Below, piece by piece: positions 33,111-45,409 of a stretch of DNA of 64,000 bases. The stretch covers positions 62,001 through 126,000 of the forward strand of contig CAMPDV010000699.1 in NCBI GenBank assembly GCA_946699065.1. The letters run 5' to 3'. The notes under the pieces are model-generated. The model did no database searches, was not told the DNA's origin, and worked only from the letters and a program-made list of their open reading frames with translations. Source of the stretch: Loxodes magnus (taxonomy: Eukaryota > Ciliophora > Karyorelictea > Loxodida > Loxodidae). Position 1 is the first letter of the stretch. Every line of letters begins with the position of its first letter. The translations under genes and the position numbers were made by a program.

Positions 33111-34617
33111 TTTAATATTAGTTCCTCCTTCACGAACCTTGTCTGATAAAGTTTTATAGTTGAGGAGATTGAAAATTTTATTATCGTATTATTTTTTCAC
33201 TTTCTCTTTCATTTTTTCATTTAATAGTGCGTTTAGCTGGAGGATATTAAATTCCATCTTCTTCATGTTTTCTTTTGAAAGGATTTGATTATTTGATAAA
33301 AGTGCGATTCTAGTTTTCAATATAATTAATGTTTGTTTAGCTCATTTAATCTTTTTATCAAGGCTTGGCTTTTAGATCAAATAATTCTTTCATTAATTAT
33401 TCATTAATTTCTTACTATTTTCTTAAGCTTTACTCAAACTTTTAATTGTTACAAATGAAGTTCATATTTAGCTAATGAAAGAATTACTAGAGTTTTATAT
33501 AATTCTCATCAAGCAAACTTGTCTAGCAAAATTGATTTTATTATTAAATTTTTATTGTACTAGATGTTAATTTCTTCTAGTTTTCTAATTTATTCTAGCT
33601 ATTTAAAATAAATTCCATATTAAGTTAATGATATGTTTATTGTAGTTTTTAGTGATTTATATCTATAAAGTTTGTTTAACAAAATTTTTAACTTTATTCC
33701 AATTTTTCAGTGTTAACTTCAACTTCTTAATGTTATCATTAAACTTAAATTTCTTAATCTTATTATAAATTAATTGCTTAGATAGTTTTATTTTCTACAT
33801 TACATTTTATTTAAAGCTTTTAATCTGTCTAAATTTATTTATTTTAGCTTAGTAATTCTGTTTAAGTTGAATTTCCTGCTGTTTATTAAAGTTTGAGATA
33901 ATATTGTTTTTATATGTCTATATTACATTTTTCTATGGTTAGTAGTTATTATATATTACAACTTTTTAAGTGTTCAATTTCATTATGCTTTTAAGATAGC
34001 AATATTTGGAATTCCATATCTTTCTATTATAATTCTTCTTGAAACTCCATGTTTTATTTCAAACTCTACTAATTTTATATTTTTAGCTGATTATTTAAAG
34101 TTATTAGCTACTTTTATAGTTATTAGTCTTTGTTTATAAGTCATTAGTTTTAAATTATCAACTATTGGTTTTGGGCTTTAGTTTCCAATAATTCAAACCC
34201 AATAGTCTTCTTTTACTAAGAGTTTTCGTAATATAATTACTAAATGTAATCAAATTTAGATAATTATTTTTTATATAGCTAAAGTTCTTCTAAAACATCC
34301 TATAAACTAGATTAAGACATATACAAGAATTCATACAAGCTAGTTTATGTCGAAGAATTTTAAATGATTATTGAAGATTAATTGGATTTTTAAGGAACTA
34401 AGGAATGACTTCTAAACTACTCTTAAAATTTATCTATTTAATAGATTTAATTAATTTCCTCAGTTTATGCAGTTTGACTATTATATTGAGAAATACAATC
34501 TGTTTAAATTCCTATCTCTTTAGATTTATTTTACTTTTTTCCAAAAATTAATTAATTATATTTCAACTATAGTTATTACTTATAGTATTTAGATTTTAGT
34601 ATTTTATTTTTATTTTA

Positions 34618-35545
34618 TATATATAAAAACGGAAGGATTCAAAAGAGGTTTCTACACCACCTCCAAAAAGTTGGAGAGGAAACCTGAATCCAATCTTGGA
34701 TAGTCTTCTTACCCTTAACCCTAACCTTTTTCTTAATACTAACAATCTGAAGAGGAACAGAAACAAGCTCAGAAGACAACACATGAGATAACTCAAACCT
34801 CAGTAGAGAAGCCCAGAAAGCAGATGAAGTCTGCTCTGCACCAGGAGGTCTCAAAGTTTAATCCTTCTGGCTAGATGAGTATGGAACAGCTCATCAAGGT
34901 GGTATTAAACCTCCAGGAAGAGGTTAGGAAACTGAGAAAGGACAATGAGAAACTTATGGAAAAACTCAACCTAGCGGAAGGAATAGAATCCAGACTTATG
35001 TACTAAGAAAGAGAACTAAGCGCTTTCTGAAACATATCTTAAGACCAGAGTAGCTAATCCTAAAATTAGCTTCAGAAACAATCTGATCTGAGTATTAGAC
35101 TGGAAATACTAGAAAAGAAATTAGATGAACAAAGGGGAGATCCAATGATGATTGAAGAGACCAATAGGAAGACTAAGGTTAAACTCCAAAAAATAGTGAA
35201 GAAATGTTACTACTGCAATTCGACAGAACACTTATGAAGAAGCTGCAAGGAATTCCAAATTTTCAAGACGTAGTACTGGAATAAATAAAGAACCATACAA
35301 ACACAGTAGAGGAAGAAAAAACAAATGTAGTAGAGACAAATAAGAGAAAGATTATACTTAAATGAATAAGGATACATTTACAAGAGAAAATTTAATTAGA
35401 AATAAGGCTAGATCCGGAAATGACAAGAGCAATGGGAGGAGGAGTAGAGACATCTAAAATTTTATTTTTAATACTGGAGCAATCTGGTGTCCAGCATGAA
35501 GAGATGAAAATCCTCGAAAATTGCAAAACTTAATTTATCCTATTA
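34618..35545 (+). mobile_element. Gag-only retroelement nested in LINE-B ORF1
   Basis: Flanked by TTATTTTTATTTTA at 34,604-34,617 and 35,546-35,559 (14 bp, low complexity). Its ORF is nearly identical to that at 1,686, but the start is ACG (34,629) instead of ATG. Two bases are missing near 35,440 (GGGAGGAGGAG versus GGGAGGAGAGGAG), shifting the last 20 codons. The knuckle CYYCNSTEHLWRSC is intact. It inserted before the 9-kb duplication, since both units carry it. Confidence 0.8.
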
Positions 35546-35988
35546 TTATTTTTATTTTAAATTTTCTTTAATTTCTTTAAAGTTTTATTTACATACATTT
35601 TGTACTATTCTATTACTGCTTCATACTTACTTATAATCCTTTAATTAGTTTGATCCTGATTCTCTTAAGCTGATAGAAATTTTTAGTTAAAAATAATTAG
35701 ATTATTTGATAGATTTTATATTTATTATTCAAATTCTTTAATCTAATTTAAGAACTATTTTTTACTAGTTTCAAACTCTTATTCCTAGGATTACATTTGA
35801 TCCTTTACTTCAATAAGTTAGGCTTAAAGTTATATGTTTTTGATTTCAAGATTATTTAGATTTTTTATATTTTAATTTTCTTAATTCTTTTGGTTTAAAA
35901 GATTGTTGAATTTATAATTTGAGTACTATACATTATTATACTCTAAGTTTTAAGTAAATATGGATCATTTTATAATTCCGTTATTATT

Positions 35989-36305
35989 ATAATTGAAAAG
36001 ATGGTGGGAGCTGAGAATGACTTTCGTGACAACACTTTCTGGTTTTATGGCTAGGAACAAGTTCCTTTATTGTCGCTGAGAAAGTCCCTGGTCAGAGTCA
36101 TTTTCTGAAGGGAATGCTGTCTTTGAGATTATCCGCTCTTGGTAGGGGCTTGAAGCCTGGCTGCTCATAGCGATGGAGCTCCCTAGCAGCTGTGCCTGGA
36201 GCACAACAGGATATCCCCGTTATTCCATAAAAAGAGAGCGTCGGGTCGTGCAATCGGAAATGAGTTTCCGGTCCAAAAACTTTTTTAGTTGAAATTAGAT
36301 AATTA
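35989..36305 (+). mobile_element. Repeat E nested in LINE-B ORF1
   Basis: Duplicate of 3,048-3,364 with the same flanking 15-bp target-site duplication. It splits ORF1 between the NATTEVN region and the coiled coil. Confidence 0.65.
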
Positions 36306-37092
36306 AATTCCATTATTATTTTCATTTTGGTTATTTAAAGTATTTTTGTATCTTAAATATATTTATTAATTCCCCTATTATTTAATTTCCTGAAGATATT
36401 TTTGATGCATTTTATTAAACTATGGCGGCAAAATTTGCTTTCTTTCGATAAGTATATTTCTCAACTTTTAAAATGCGCTTCATCGCTCCAAGGAATATTT
36501 AAGTTATCTTAGTGGAACTCTAAGAAAAGTATTTATTGCCTATTAGCTACATTGTTTTAGTATTTATCTTATTAAATTGGCTATTCATTTTATTTACTTC
36601 AGTTGTAGCGTTTCAAAATTCTAGATTTATGAAGTTTTAAACATCTGCCTATGCTTTTTTTATAAGATCACAGTTTCTTTATTGTTAGATAAAGAAGAGT
36701 CGCTAAGAGTTTAAATTAGCGATTTTTAATTAGTTTCTATATTATTTTTTTAGTTTTCTTATTTTATCAAAATCATACTAGCAATAAAGTCTCCAAATTA
36801 ACTCCCTAAGCGTTAGCAACTAAAATGTTAGTTTTTACTTTTCTTCTTACAAACTTAAGATTTTAAGAAAATTCCTTATTAAGACTATTCTGATAACTTT
36901 TGTCTTTTGTCTGATCTTTTTAAAAAGAATTTTTCCTTTTTACATATATATTAAAAATGATAACATAGAATAGCTTTTATTTAGTTTCTAGTTATACTTC
37001 TTAAATACTTTTTTAAATAAAAAATTAATAAAATTACTAAATAAATTATAAAGTAATATTTACTTATTTCATTATTTATAATAGTTTAAACT

Positions 37093-38484
37093 ATGGAATT
37101 GTAGTTTATCACTTGTGAAATTTGTAAAGAATTTTATGATGATAAATAGAGAAAACCTTTAATTTTGGAGTGTGGAAATACTTTCTGTTTATCTTGTGTT
37201 TCTAAATAAATCCAGAATAACTAGTAAAAATTTTAGTGTGTTAAATGTAACCAAACCCATGATATTGCTGTTATTACCGTTCTTCAGACCAATAAATTAG
37301 TTCTTAGCATTGTTTAAAACTACGTTTAAAAAGAACTAAAGCCTAAGTTAGTTTGCAAATGCTCTAATGATTCCAAAATAAACTTTTATTGTAAGTAAGA
37401 TAACACTCTCTGCTGTGGAGTTTGTATTTATTCTCACAAAGATCATTTAGATAACTATTTTCCTATTAAATAATTTGAAACAGAACTGTAAGAGCTACAT
37501 GGAATTCTAACTAATAATATTATAAAAGAAGGAGAAAAAATAGTAAATGTAATTAATTAAATGATTAATCCTAATAAATAATAAAAATTAATCTAAGCAT
37601 AGTAAATTAACGAAACAGCTGAAAATGTTTTTAAACTAATAAAAGAAATTTATAAAATATAACCTAAAACTTAGTATCTATAACACTTAAAATCATTATA
37701 AGAAATAGATAAAGAAAGCTTAAAAAAGTAAATAGATGAAATTGATTAAATTAAAATAGAAAAATAGAAACAAATAAAAGAATTAGATACTAAAATTTAA
37801 GAACTTTAATAACAAATCTTAGTATTAGATAAAAAGAAAATTAGTAAACAAGATAACTATTAAATTTTAGAAAATTGACATTGAAAAATACTTTTGAGAT
37901 AATAAACCACAAAATTAATTTTGAAGTAACTAGTTAAATAATAAACTATAAATCACTTTTTTAGTGAAGCTTAAATAATAAAATAATAGTAAGATCTGAA
38001 TTGATTATACGAGTAACTACCAAAAAATAAGTTTAAGAAAGCAGTTTTATTAGTAAGAGAGTCTTAAAATGGACCTGATGCATGATAAAATTATAGACAT
38101 ATGTATCCAACTTTATTTATAATAAAGAGTACAAATGATTATATATTTGGAGCATATAGTGCAGTAGCTTTTCATTAAACTAATGGATAACATAATGCAG
38201 ATAATTCGAAAGAGAGTTTTTTATTTTCGATAAATAGAAAAACAAAACATTAACAATTAAAACCAGAATATGCAAATTATTATAATACTAGTTATGGACC
38301 TAGATTTGGAGGAGGTGCTGATATCCATGTTAACAAAGATAAAAATTCATAAGGATATTGTAATTTAGGGCATACATATCAAACACCTTATTAATAAGGT
38401 TCAAATGAAGCAAAAAATCATTTAGCAGGAACTTATGAATGGAAGTTATCAGATTATGAGATGTATCTTTTAATACCTCAGTAA
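37093..38484 (+). CDS. RING-like/B-box/coiled-coil/TLDc protein, copy 4
   Basis: ATG 37,093; in frame throughout to the TAA after the TLDc fold (463 residues). The N-terminal part and flanks match copy 1. The junction of coil and TLDc (37,930-38,000, with AATAATAAACTATAAATCAC) is shared with copy 5 and not with copy 1, so the gene is a mosaic. TLDc variants: AFHQTNGQHN and GPRFGGGADI. If TAA is read as Gln the frame continues to UGA at 38,674-38,676. RING Asn29 as in the others; position 18 is Lys. Confidence 0.82.
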
Positions 38485-40162
38485 ACATAAATATTTTAAA
38501 ATATATATAAAGATAATATTTATGTTTACATTAAATTAAATAATTTAGATAATACCAATTTTGGAAAATATTCATACTCTTTTTACTAAAGAAAAGTTTT
38601 AAAAATTAAAATTCATTAAAGTATTTCATTATATTTTTAATTTTAGTAATTTCATATTTCTTATAATAAAGACTGAAAAAATATTAGATATGCTTCTCAA
38701 TAACTTTCTCATAATAATTCAAATTAAATTGCTTTAATAAAGCAGTTAAACTAAAGGAGTTCAGAGATATAAAAATAAAAATAATTATTTTTTAATATTA
38801 TAATATCAAAAAATTTTAATAATTAGTTAATAAAGTAAAATATTATAACAGATTCATAACATTAAACTGATAGAAAAACATTAAAATATGAGACTTAATA
38901 TATTATTAAATTTTTAGGTATTAAAATAAATTTTCCAATCCTAAAATATTCTAAATATTATTGTCATAAACAATTTAAGTAAGAATATAAGTTTCTTGCA
39001 TGGAATCTAGCCAAAAATGTAGATAGATCAATAGGAAACAAATAAATTGTAACAATAAATTTTCATACATATTTAGTTTAAAACTATTGAGAGCAATGGA
39101 AGAGCAAGTTACGTTCACATAGAAGAAAAATTAAATTTAGGATTATAACAAAGAGAAAGAAAAGAAATGTAATATTTATAAAATTTAAAATATTTGTTAT
39201 TAAACATATAAATACTTTAGTAAAAAGTATTTTAATTCCTATTTCATTTTCACTCAAACTATTCGTTAGATTGAATAATGAATACCTAGAAAATTTAATT
39301 ATATTTTTAAATTAGAGATACAATTCAAATAAAGGGATATGTCTTAAAATAGTCCAAATTATAAGAAAGTTTCGAAAAAAAGAATGATTAATACTTTTTT
39401 GATCCTTAAAAAGATGTAAAATGTGAAAAAACAGTAGGAAAATGATTATTTCTATTTCAAAAAGCGAAAAATAGACCAATAACTTTCTGTATAAATAGAT
39501 ATTTTGTGTTTGTAAAAAAATGAAAGAAATAATTTTTACATTAAGATACTAAAGTAAAATATAATAGAATAAAATGATTAACTTTTATTGGAGTGAAATA
39601 AAGAAAATTTATTTTATTAATACATTTTTTCGAGTCAAATTAAATAAAAATGAAAGAAGGAGTTTATTTATAAGCTTGTTAAAAAGCCTCGATTTCCTAT
39701 AAACCTACTAAGAAAAAATCTCTATCATTGAAAGAATGAATAAAGTCTTTTAAATTTGATTTAAATTTTAACTTTGTATAGGAAAATATTAAAAGATTGC
39801 GAAATTAAGATAAAACAGTGAGTTGGAAGAATATTTTAAATTTGAATAATATTAGTTGAAAATAATATAAATTAGCAGTATTTTTTTCTTAATTTGAGGA
39901 TATTATTCGGGGTTTTAATGTTTATTTAGACATAATTATATTAAAAAAATAATAAAAAAGTAAGTGTTTAAAGTGTTTAATTCTTCAAGGTTTTCAACCA
40001 AATACCTTCTACCATTTTGTTTTTTGATGAATATAGTGGCTTTTTTATGTGGAAGGTTTCCATTGATGACTATCTACAGTTCTTGTATTCATTTTATATT
40101 TATATTACAATTTCAGATATTCAAAGCTTATTAACACTTTTATGTTCTTTGTTGTTTTATTA
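38485..40162. other. Spacer after TLDc copy 4
   Basis: Parallels 5,541-7,199, with the Gag2 remnant at about 39,985-40,150 (minus). No independent gene recognised. Confidence 0.5.
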
Positions 40163-40590
40163 TATATATAATATGAATATTAGCAGTATCGGGAGAACTA
40201 GTAGGTAATCTTGCGCAATATATACGGTATTACGAGTAATTTTGCACTAGATTCTGCTATGAGGAAATGTGAATCAATTTTGAAGAGAATAACTAACTTG
40301 TCTGAGGGTTCTCCCTTGGAGTATGAACTTTTGACTGACGAGGTCGGCTAATTATTTATCTATTTAATTACTAATTCTTATTTGATCTTATTCAAGAAGA
40401 CTGGAGTATTTGGTTCAAGATTCGAGAATAATCTTTTAACAGAATCCCATTTTGAGAAGTAGATGTGACTCATTGAACGAATAGAATGACAATAGAAACA
40501 TGAGAACACTTTTTTTAATTTTAATATTAAAAAGCTGCGCACAGACGAGGCGTTCGTGCTCTTTTATCATTTATATTTATTTATCTGGAG
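40163..40590 (+). repeat. SINE-like repeat A in TLDc unit 4
   Basis: Same insertion as 7,200 and 26,430; terminal hairpin at about 40,530-40,565; otherwise eroded like the 7,200 copy. Confidence 0.6.
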
Positions 40591-41160
40591 TTTTTCAAGA
40601 TCAGTATCGTTGTTTATTTATAGTTATTTTATTTATAGTTCCAACAGTTTTTTTTCTATTTTTCCTGGATCTTTTTTCTTATTTTTTTGATTGTTCTTTT
40701 CTCTTTTGTAAATTAGTATCAGTCTTTTAATCTTGTTTCATTTATTAATCATTTAATTTAGCTTGGTCTCTTTCATTTTCCATGTTTTCTTCTTGATAAA
40801 TAACAATAGTGATTGCTTATAAAGTTACTTATCTGTTAATAAGTTACTAAGATTAGCTGGACACGTAGTAATTTTAATTTATTGTTTTAGCATAAATATT
40901 TTAATTAGTTCTCTGATCTCTTTCTTAAATGAAAATTGTTATTTCATATTTTTAAATTAGCTTTAACATTCAATCTAGTTAACTTTATAGATCTCATTTT
41001 CCTGCTTGATTATTAAGTTCTTTTTAGTCTTTTTCTTTGCCACGATAACGAAGAGTCTTATAAAGTTTGCTTTTTTAGTCTAGTTTTGCTTCTGGTCTTT
41101 TGCTAATACTTTTACACTTTACTATTCTTCTTTTTTCCAAGTTTTAAAGAAATGTAATTT
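40591..41160 (-). pseudogene. Degenerate gag-like ORF (minus), unit 4
   Basis: Parallel of 7,620-8,205 with only scattered substitutions; Lys/Gln-rich on the minus strand. Confidence 0.35.
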
Positions 41161-41196
41161 ATTCTTAATTATAAAGCTTAAATATTATGAAATAAA

Positions 41197-42280
41197 ATGG
41201 ATTAAACCTCTTCTTCTAAAAATATACAACTTAAACTATCACAAGAAAGAATCATGACGATTGTTCTCGTAGAACCAGGTAATAAAAACTTAATTTTCAG
41301 ACTTAAACGAAAAAACTTGTTACAATCCACAGTGCAGATTTAGCAAGAAAATAACTCATTAAAAAGAAAATTAGCAGCAATTCGGAAACCTAAGAATTAA
41401 ATTTTAAACTAAATTAAATTGAAGAAAGATTTAATAATTTACTTTTATAATTAAAAAGATGGTGGGAGCTGAGACTGACCTTCTTGACTAAACTTTCTGT
41501 TTTTATGGAAGGAACAAGTTTCTTCCTATCGCTGAAAAAGTATCTGGTCAGAGTCATTTTCTGAAGGGAAGATTGCCTATTAGTTTATCTGCTCATAGTG
41601 ATGGAACTCACTAGTAACTGTGTCTGGAACACAACAGTATGTCCCCGTTATTCCTTAAAAAGAGAGCATCGGATTATCTAACTGGAAAGGACTTTCCGGT
41701 TCCAAAAACTATTTTAGTTAAAATTAATAATAATTTACTTTATGAAATCATTCAATAATCTAGAAAAATTAATACATTGGAGACTCTCTGGATACTGAGA
41801 GAGATAAAAAACTTGACTGTATCATAAGACAAAACATATTATTAAGATACTGATTCTATAATAGGAAAAGTCACCTAGTAAGACATGTTAACAGTTTAAC
41901 ATAAAGTAAAGAATTGAGGAAAAAGACTTAGAAGAAAAATGATCTAAAAATATTGTACACAAGAAGATATAATCTACAGAAGAAAATAGTGCTAAGGAAT
42001 ATAGTTACAACTGAAGAGAATAACATAATAAAGAGAAAAATATTTGAAAGAACTGTTTGATGCGTAACATTTGAGAAAGAAAAGGGCTGACCTTAAGAGC
42101 AAGTTGAAAACTAAGGTATAGAAAAAGAAGAGCAAGATTATACATGAGCAACTTCAAAGGACACAGCAGAAATTTTATAAAAAGAAATACATTCGAACTT
42201 AAAAGTGGATAACATAATAAACGAAGATCAACTTTAATCAGATATTTCCATTATTAATATAAGTCTTTATTACTCACATA
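41197..42280 (+). pseudogene. Degenerate gag-like ORF (plus), unit 4, split by repeat E
   Basis: Parallel of 8,230-9,300; knuckle relic YWFYNRKSHLVRH. Repeat E occupies 41,449-41,724. Its right border, ATTTCACACAATAAACC at 42,280, is the empty form of the LINE-A target. Confidence 0.4.
41449..41724 (+). mobile_element. Repeat E in TLDc unit 4
   Basis: Shares the deletion of about 28 bases with the copy at 27,717; same insertion site. Confidence 0.55.
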
Positions 42281-42544
42281 TTTCACACAATAAACCAAAT
42301 ATTTTTAGGTTATTAATATTAAACACTTTGCCTATATAAAATGTTATAAATATTTTCTTTGATAAGCAAATATTAATATATTCTTTTTTATCAATTAAAA
42401 TACTATAGGTTATTATTTTAATTAGCTAGTAAAATAAAGATACTACAATATTTAATTAAAAATATATTATATTATAAAGTATTAAAATTTGTTAATATTA
42501 CTACTAGTTTATTTTATAATTTTTAAATTTCAACTTTTTATGAA

Positions 42545-43939
42545 ATGGATTTAGAAGATATTACATGCATAATCTGTAAAGAAGTTTATGATGATGGATA
42601 GAGAAAACCTTTAATGCTTGAGTGTGGAAATACTTTCTGTTTATCCTGTGTTTCTTAATAAATCTAGAATAATCAGTAAAAATTTTAGTGTGTTAATTGT
42701 AATCAAACCCATGATATTGCTGTTATTACCGTTCTTCAGACCAATAAATTAGTTCTTAAATCAGCTTTAAAATATGTTTAAAAAGAACTAAAGCCTAAGT
42801 TAGTTTGCAAATGCTCTAATGATTCCAAAATAAACTTTTATTGTAAGTAAGATAACACTCTCTGCTGTGGAGTTTGTATTTATTCTCACAAAGATCATTT
42901 AGATAACTATTTTCCTATTCAATAATTTGAAAATGAACTGTAAGAGCTACATGGAATTCTAACTAATAATATTATAAAAGAAGGAGAAAAAATAGTAAAT
43001 GTAATTAATTAAATGATTAATCCTAATAAATAATAAAAATTCATCTAAGCATAGTAAATTAACGAAACAGCTGAAAATGTTTTTAAACTAATAAAAGAAA
43101 TTTATAAAATATAACCTAAAACTTAGTATCTATAACACTTAAAATCATTATAAGAAATAGATAAAGAAAGCTTAAAAAAGTAAATAGATGAAATTGATTA
43201 AATTAAAATAGAAAAATAGAAACAAATAAAAGAATTAGATACTAAAATTTAAGAACTTATATAACAAATCTTAGTATTAGATAAAAAGAAAATTAGTAAA
43301 CAAGATAACTATTAAATTTTAGAAAATTGACATTGAAAAATACTTTTGAGACAATAAACTACAAAATTAATTTTAAAATAAATAGCTAAATAATAAACTA
43401 TAAATCACTTTTTTAGTGAAGCTTAAATAATAAAAAATTAATAAGATTTGAATTGATTATACGAGTAACTACCATAAAATAAGTTTAAAAAAGCAGTTTT
43501 ATTAGTAAGAGAGTCTTAAAATGGACCTGATGCATGATAAAATTATAGACATATGTATCCAACTTTATTTATAATAAAGAGTACAAATGATTATATATTT
43601 GGAGCATATAGTGCAGTAGCTTTTCATTAAAGTAGTGGTAATTATAATGTAGATAATTCAAAAGAGAGTTTTTTATTTTCGATAAATAGAAAAACAAAAC
43701 ATTAAATATTTTAAAATCCCTAATATGCAAATTATTATAATAATAGTTTAGGACCACTATTTGGAGGAGGTAATGATTTAAGAGTAGTTAAAGACAAAAA
43801 TTCATAAGGATATTGTAATTTAGGACATACATATTAAACACCTTATTAATATGGTTCAAATGAAGCAAGGAATCATTTAGCCGGAACTTATGAATGGAAG
43901 TTATCAGATTATGAAATGTTTCTTTTAATTCAACAATAA
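42545..43939 (+). CDS. RING-like/B-box/coiled-coil/TLDc protein, copy 5
   Basis: ATG 42,545 opens MDLEDITCIICKEVYDDGQ like copy 2. The coil-TLDc junction is like copy 4, and the TLDc segment reads AFHQSSGNYNVDN and GPLFGGGNDL. It is in frame through the TLDc fold (464 residues to the TAA at 43,937). Homology to the other units stops abruptly after LLIQQ at about 43,930, marking the end of the duplicated block, so this copy has a different 3' end (CAACAATAACAATAAAGCC). Confidence 0.82.
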
Positions 43940-44261
43940 CAATAAAGCCTTAAAAGTAATTAATTTTAATTAAGAATCTTTTTTTTACATTAAATTTTTA
44001 AATATTCACATTTGTTTATATGGATAGAACACAGATATTTATTAAAAATATATAGATAAAATTAGATTACAATAAATATTATTTAATATTAAAAAATGTT
44101 AACTTTTGAGTTTAATTAAGCATAAGTATTTTTAACGTCCTTAGACTTAAAATAGGAAAAAATAATTTAAGCTTTGCTTATTTTTAACTTCATTTGGATC
44201 TTATTATTTAAAACGTTTCTAAGTGTATAGTGATTTAGTATTTGCTGTAATTATAAGACAT
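43940..44261. other. AT-rich stretch after TLDc copy 5
   Basis: No recognised gene; unlike the spacers of the other units. Confidence 0.5.
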
Positions 44262-44640
44262 TATTATTATATATTATAAAATATGGATGACGCCTTTGTC
44301 GGAAGAACTTGTAGGTATACTGGTGCAGAGTAGCTGCATTATGAGTAATCTTGCTTTAGATGCCATGAAGGAAAAGGGTGGAAAAGCTCGTAAAAGATAA
44401 ATCTAACTTGTATAAGGGTTTTTGCTAGCAATTCGAAGATTTGATCGATTGGGATCTAACTTTTAATTTCTTATTTGGAGATTATTTTAGAAGCCTGTGT
44501 ATTTACAACAAGGCTCAAAAATAATATTTCAAAAGTAGATTCCACATTTAGAGAAGCTTATGTGACTCATTGGAAGCTAGAATGACAAAAAGATTAATGA
44601 GAACACTTAAATTAGAATTAATAATCAATTCATGGCAAAC
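44262..44640 (+). repeat. SINE-like repeat A, independent copy
   Basis: Starts ATATGGATGACGCC. The first stem is kept as TGCAG-AGTAG-CTGCA and the second weakened (TGAGTAATCTTG). The 3' hairpin is hardly recognisable (about 44,640-44,665). Confidence 0.55.
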
Positions 44641-45409
44641 CAATTAACGGTGACATCACGTTATTTTATTGACTATTCCAATGGTATTAAAAAGAAGTAA
44701 AGAAGATCAGAAAAACTAGTGGATATTTAACCTGATTAATAGAATGTCAAAGTTATAAAATAAAGCTTTAGCAAAAGATATTATAAAATTAATATTATGA
44801 TATTAACAAAAATAAGGCTCTGAAGAAATGAGTATCTCCAGCGAAAGCATTTAACAATATCAAGCTTTAAGTATCTATTTTTAAAGCTTTAATTGAATAA
44901 TTAAAGCTAACAAAAGGAGTTTGAGGTTTTAAATTAATAACTTGATCTCTTATGCTGGCTATTAGCAAATTGATCTATAAGTAGAACTCTAATAAGAAAT
45001 TGACTAATAGACTCTTTTTAATAGATAGAAATGTAGTGTATGCATTCAAAAGAGTTTAAGAAAAACTTTATCAGAGGTTCAGTCAATTCGAGCATATCTA
45101 TATCAACTAGCAAACTGATCCAGAGTTAAGGGGTAAATTGAGCTTGTACTGAAACTACATCTGATAAAAAAAATGTTATAACCATATAAAAAAGAATTTA
45201 GAGATTCCAAATTTTCAGATGAACTGTGTCGATTTTAAAAATGATAGTACGATTTTTATTTTCAATCGATAGAAAAAAGGAGAAAACAAGCTATTTATAA
45301 GAATTTAAAACCCAGAGAAACCATAAAAATACGATTTAAAAACCTACTGAAGATAAAAACATCTGCAAACTCTAATTTGAGGCAAGTCAAAAAAATGGTG
45401 TCATTTTAA
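44641..45409 (+). pseudogene. Possible decayed coiled-coil/TLDc relative
   Basis: A forward frame reads SISSESIQQYQALSIYF, then a Gln-rich coil and FRDSKFSDELCRF, faintly like the start of a TLDc domain. A neighbouring frame has KNDSTIFIFNR, resembling the FLFSINR strand of TLDc. The match is too weak for more than a suggestion. Confidence 0.25.

Larger units (their letters stand above)
33118..36955 (-). pseudogene. LINE-B ORF1: very long coiled-coil protein, interrupted
   Basis: It starts at ATG 36,953-36,955. The N-terminal part is mixed (ELIWRLYCQYDFDKIRKL, NATTEVNKMNSQFNKI). After the repeat E insertion comes a coiled coil of several hundred residues (EIKNIQLQAQLIEVKDQM, QIKEFEQQIQNLSNN), continuing past the nested Gag-only element to KMEFNILQLNALLNEK near 33,240. 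Motifs GIQTD (34,497), AQTEE, STQTS (34,340) and STQTE (33,855) occur in otherwise variable sequence. Without the insertions it would be roughly 880 codons, well above usual ORF1 size. One frame break lies near 33,380. No zinc knuckle was found. Confidence 0.65.
29275..36965 (-). mobile_element. LINE-B: long non-LTR retrotransposon with nested insertions
   Basis: The minus-strand element runs from an ORF1 start at 36,955 to a 3' end with hairpin CAATATT-TAAG-AATATTG (29,302-29,319) and an AATTAATTAATT tail. Its 3' end differs from LINE-A. It is interrupted by repeat E (35,989-36,305) and by a Gag-only element (34,618-35,545). Several frame breaks in ORF2 indicate a dead copy. Its 3' end lies in the same spacer type that precedes TLDc copies 2 and 5. 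Confidence 0.8.
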
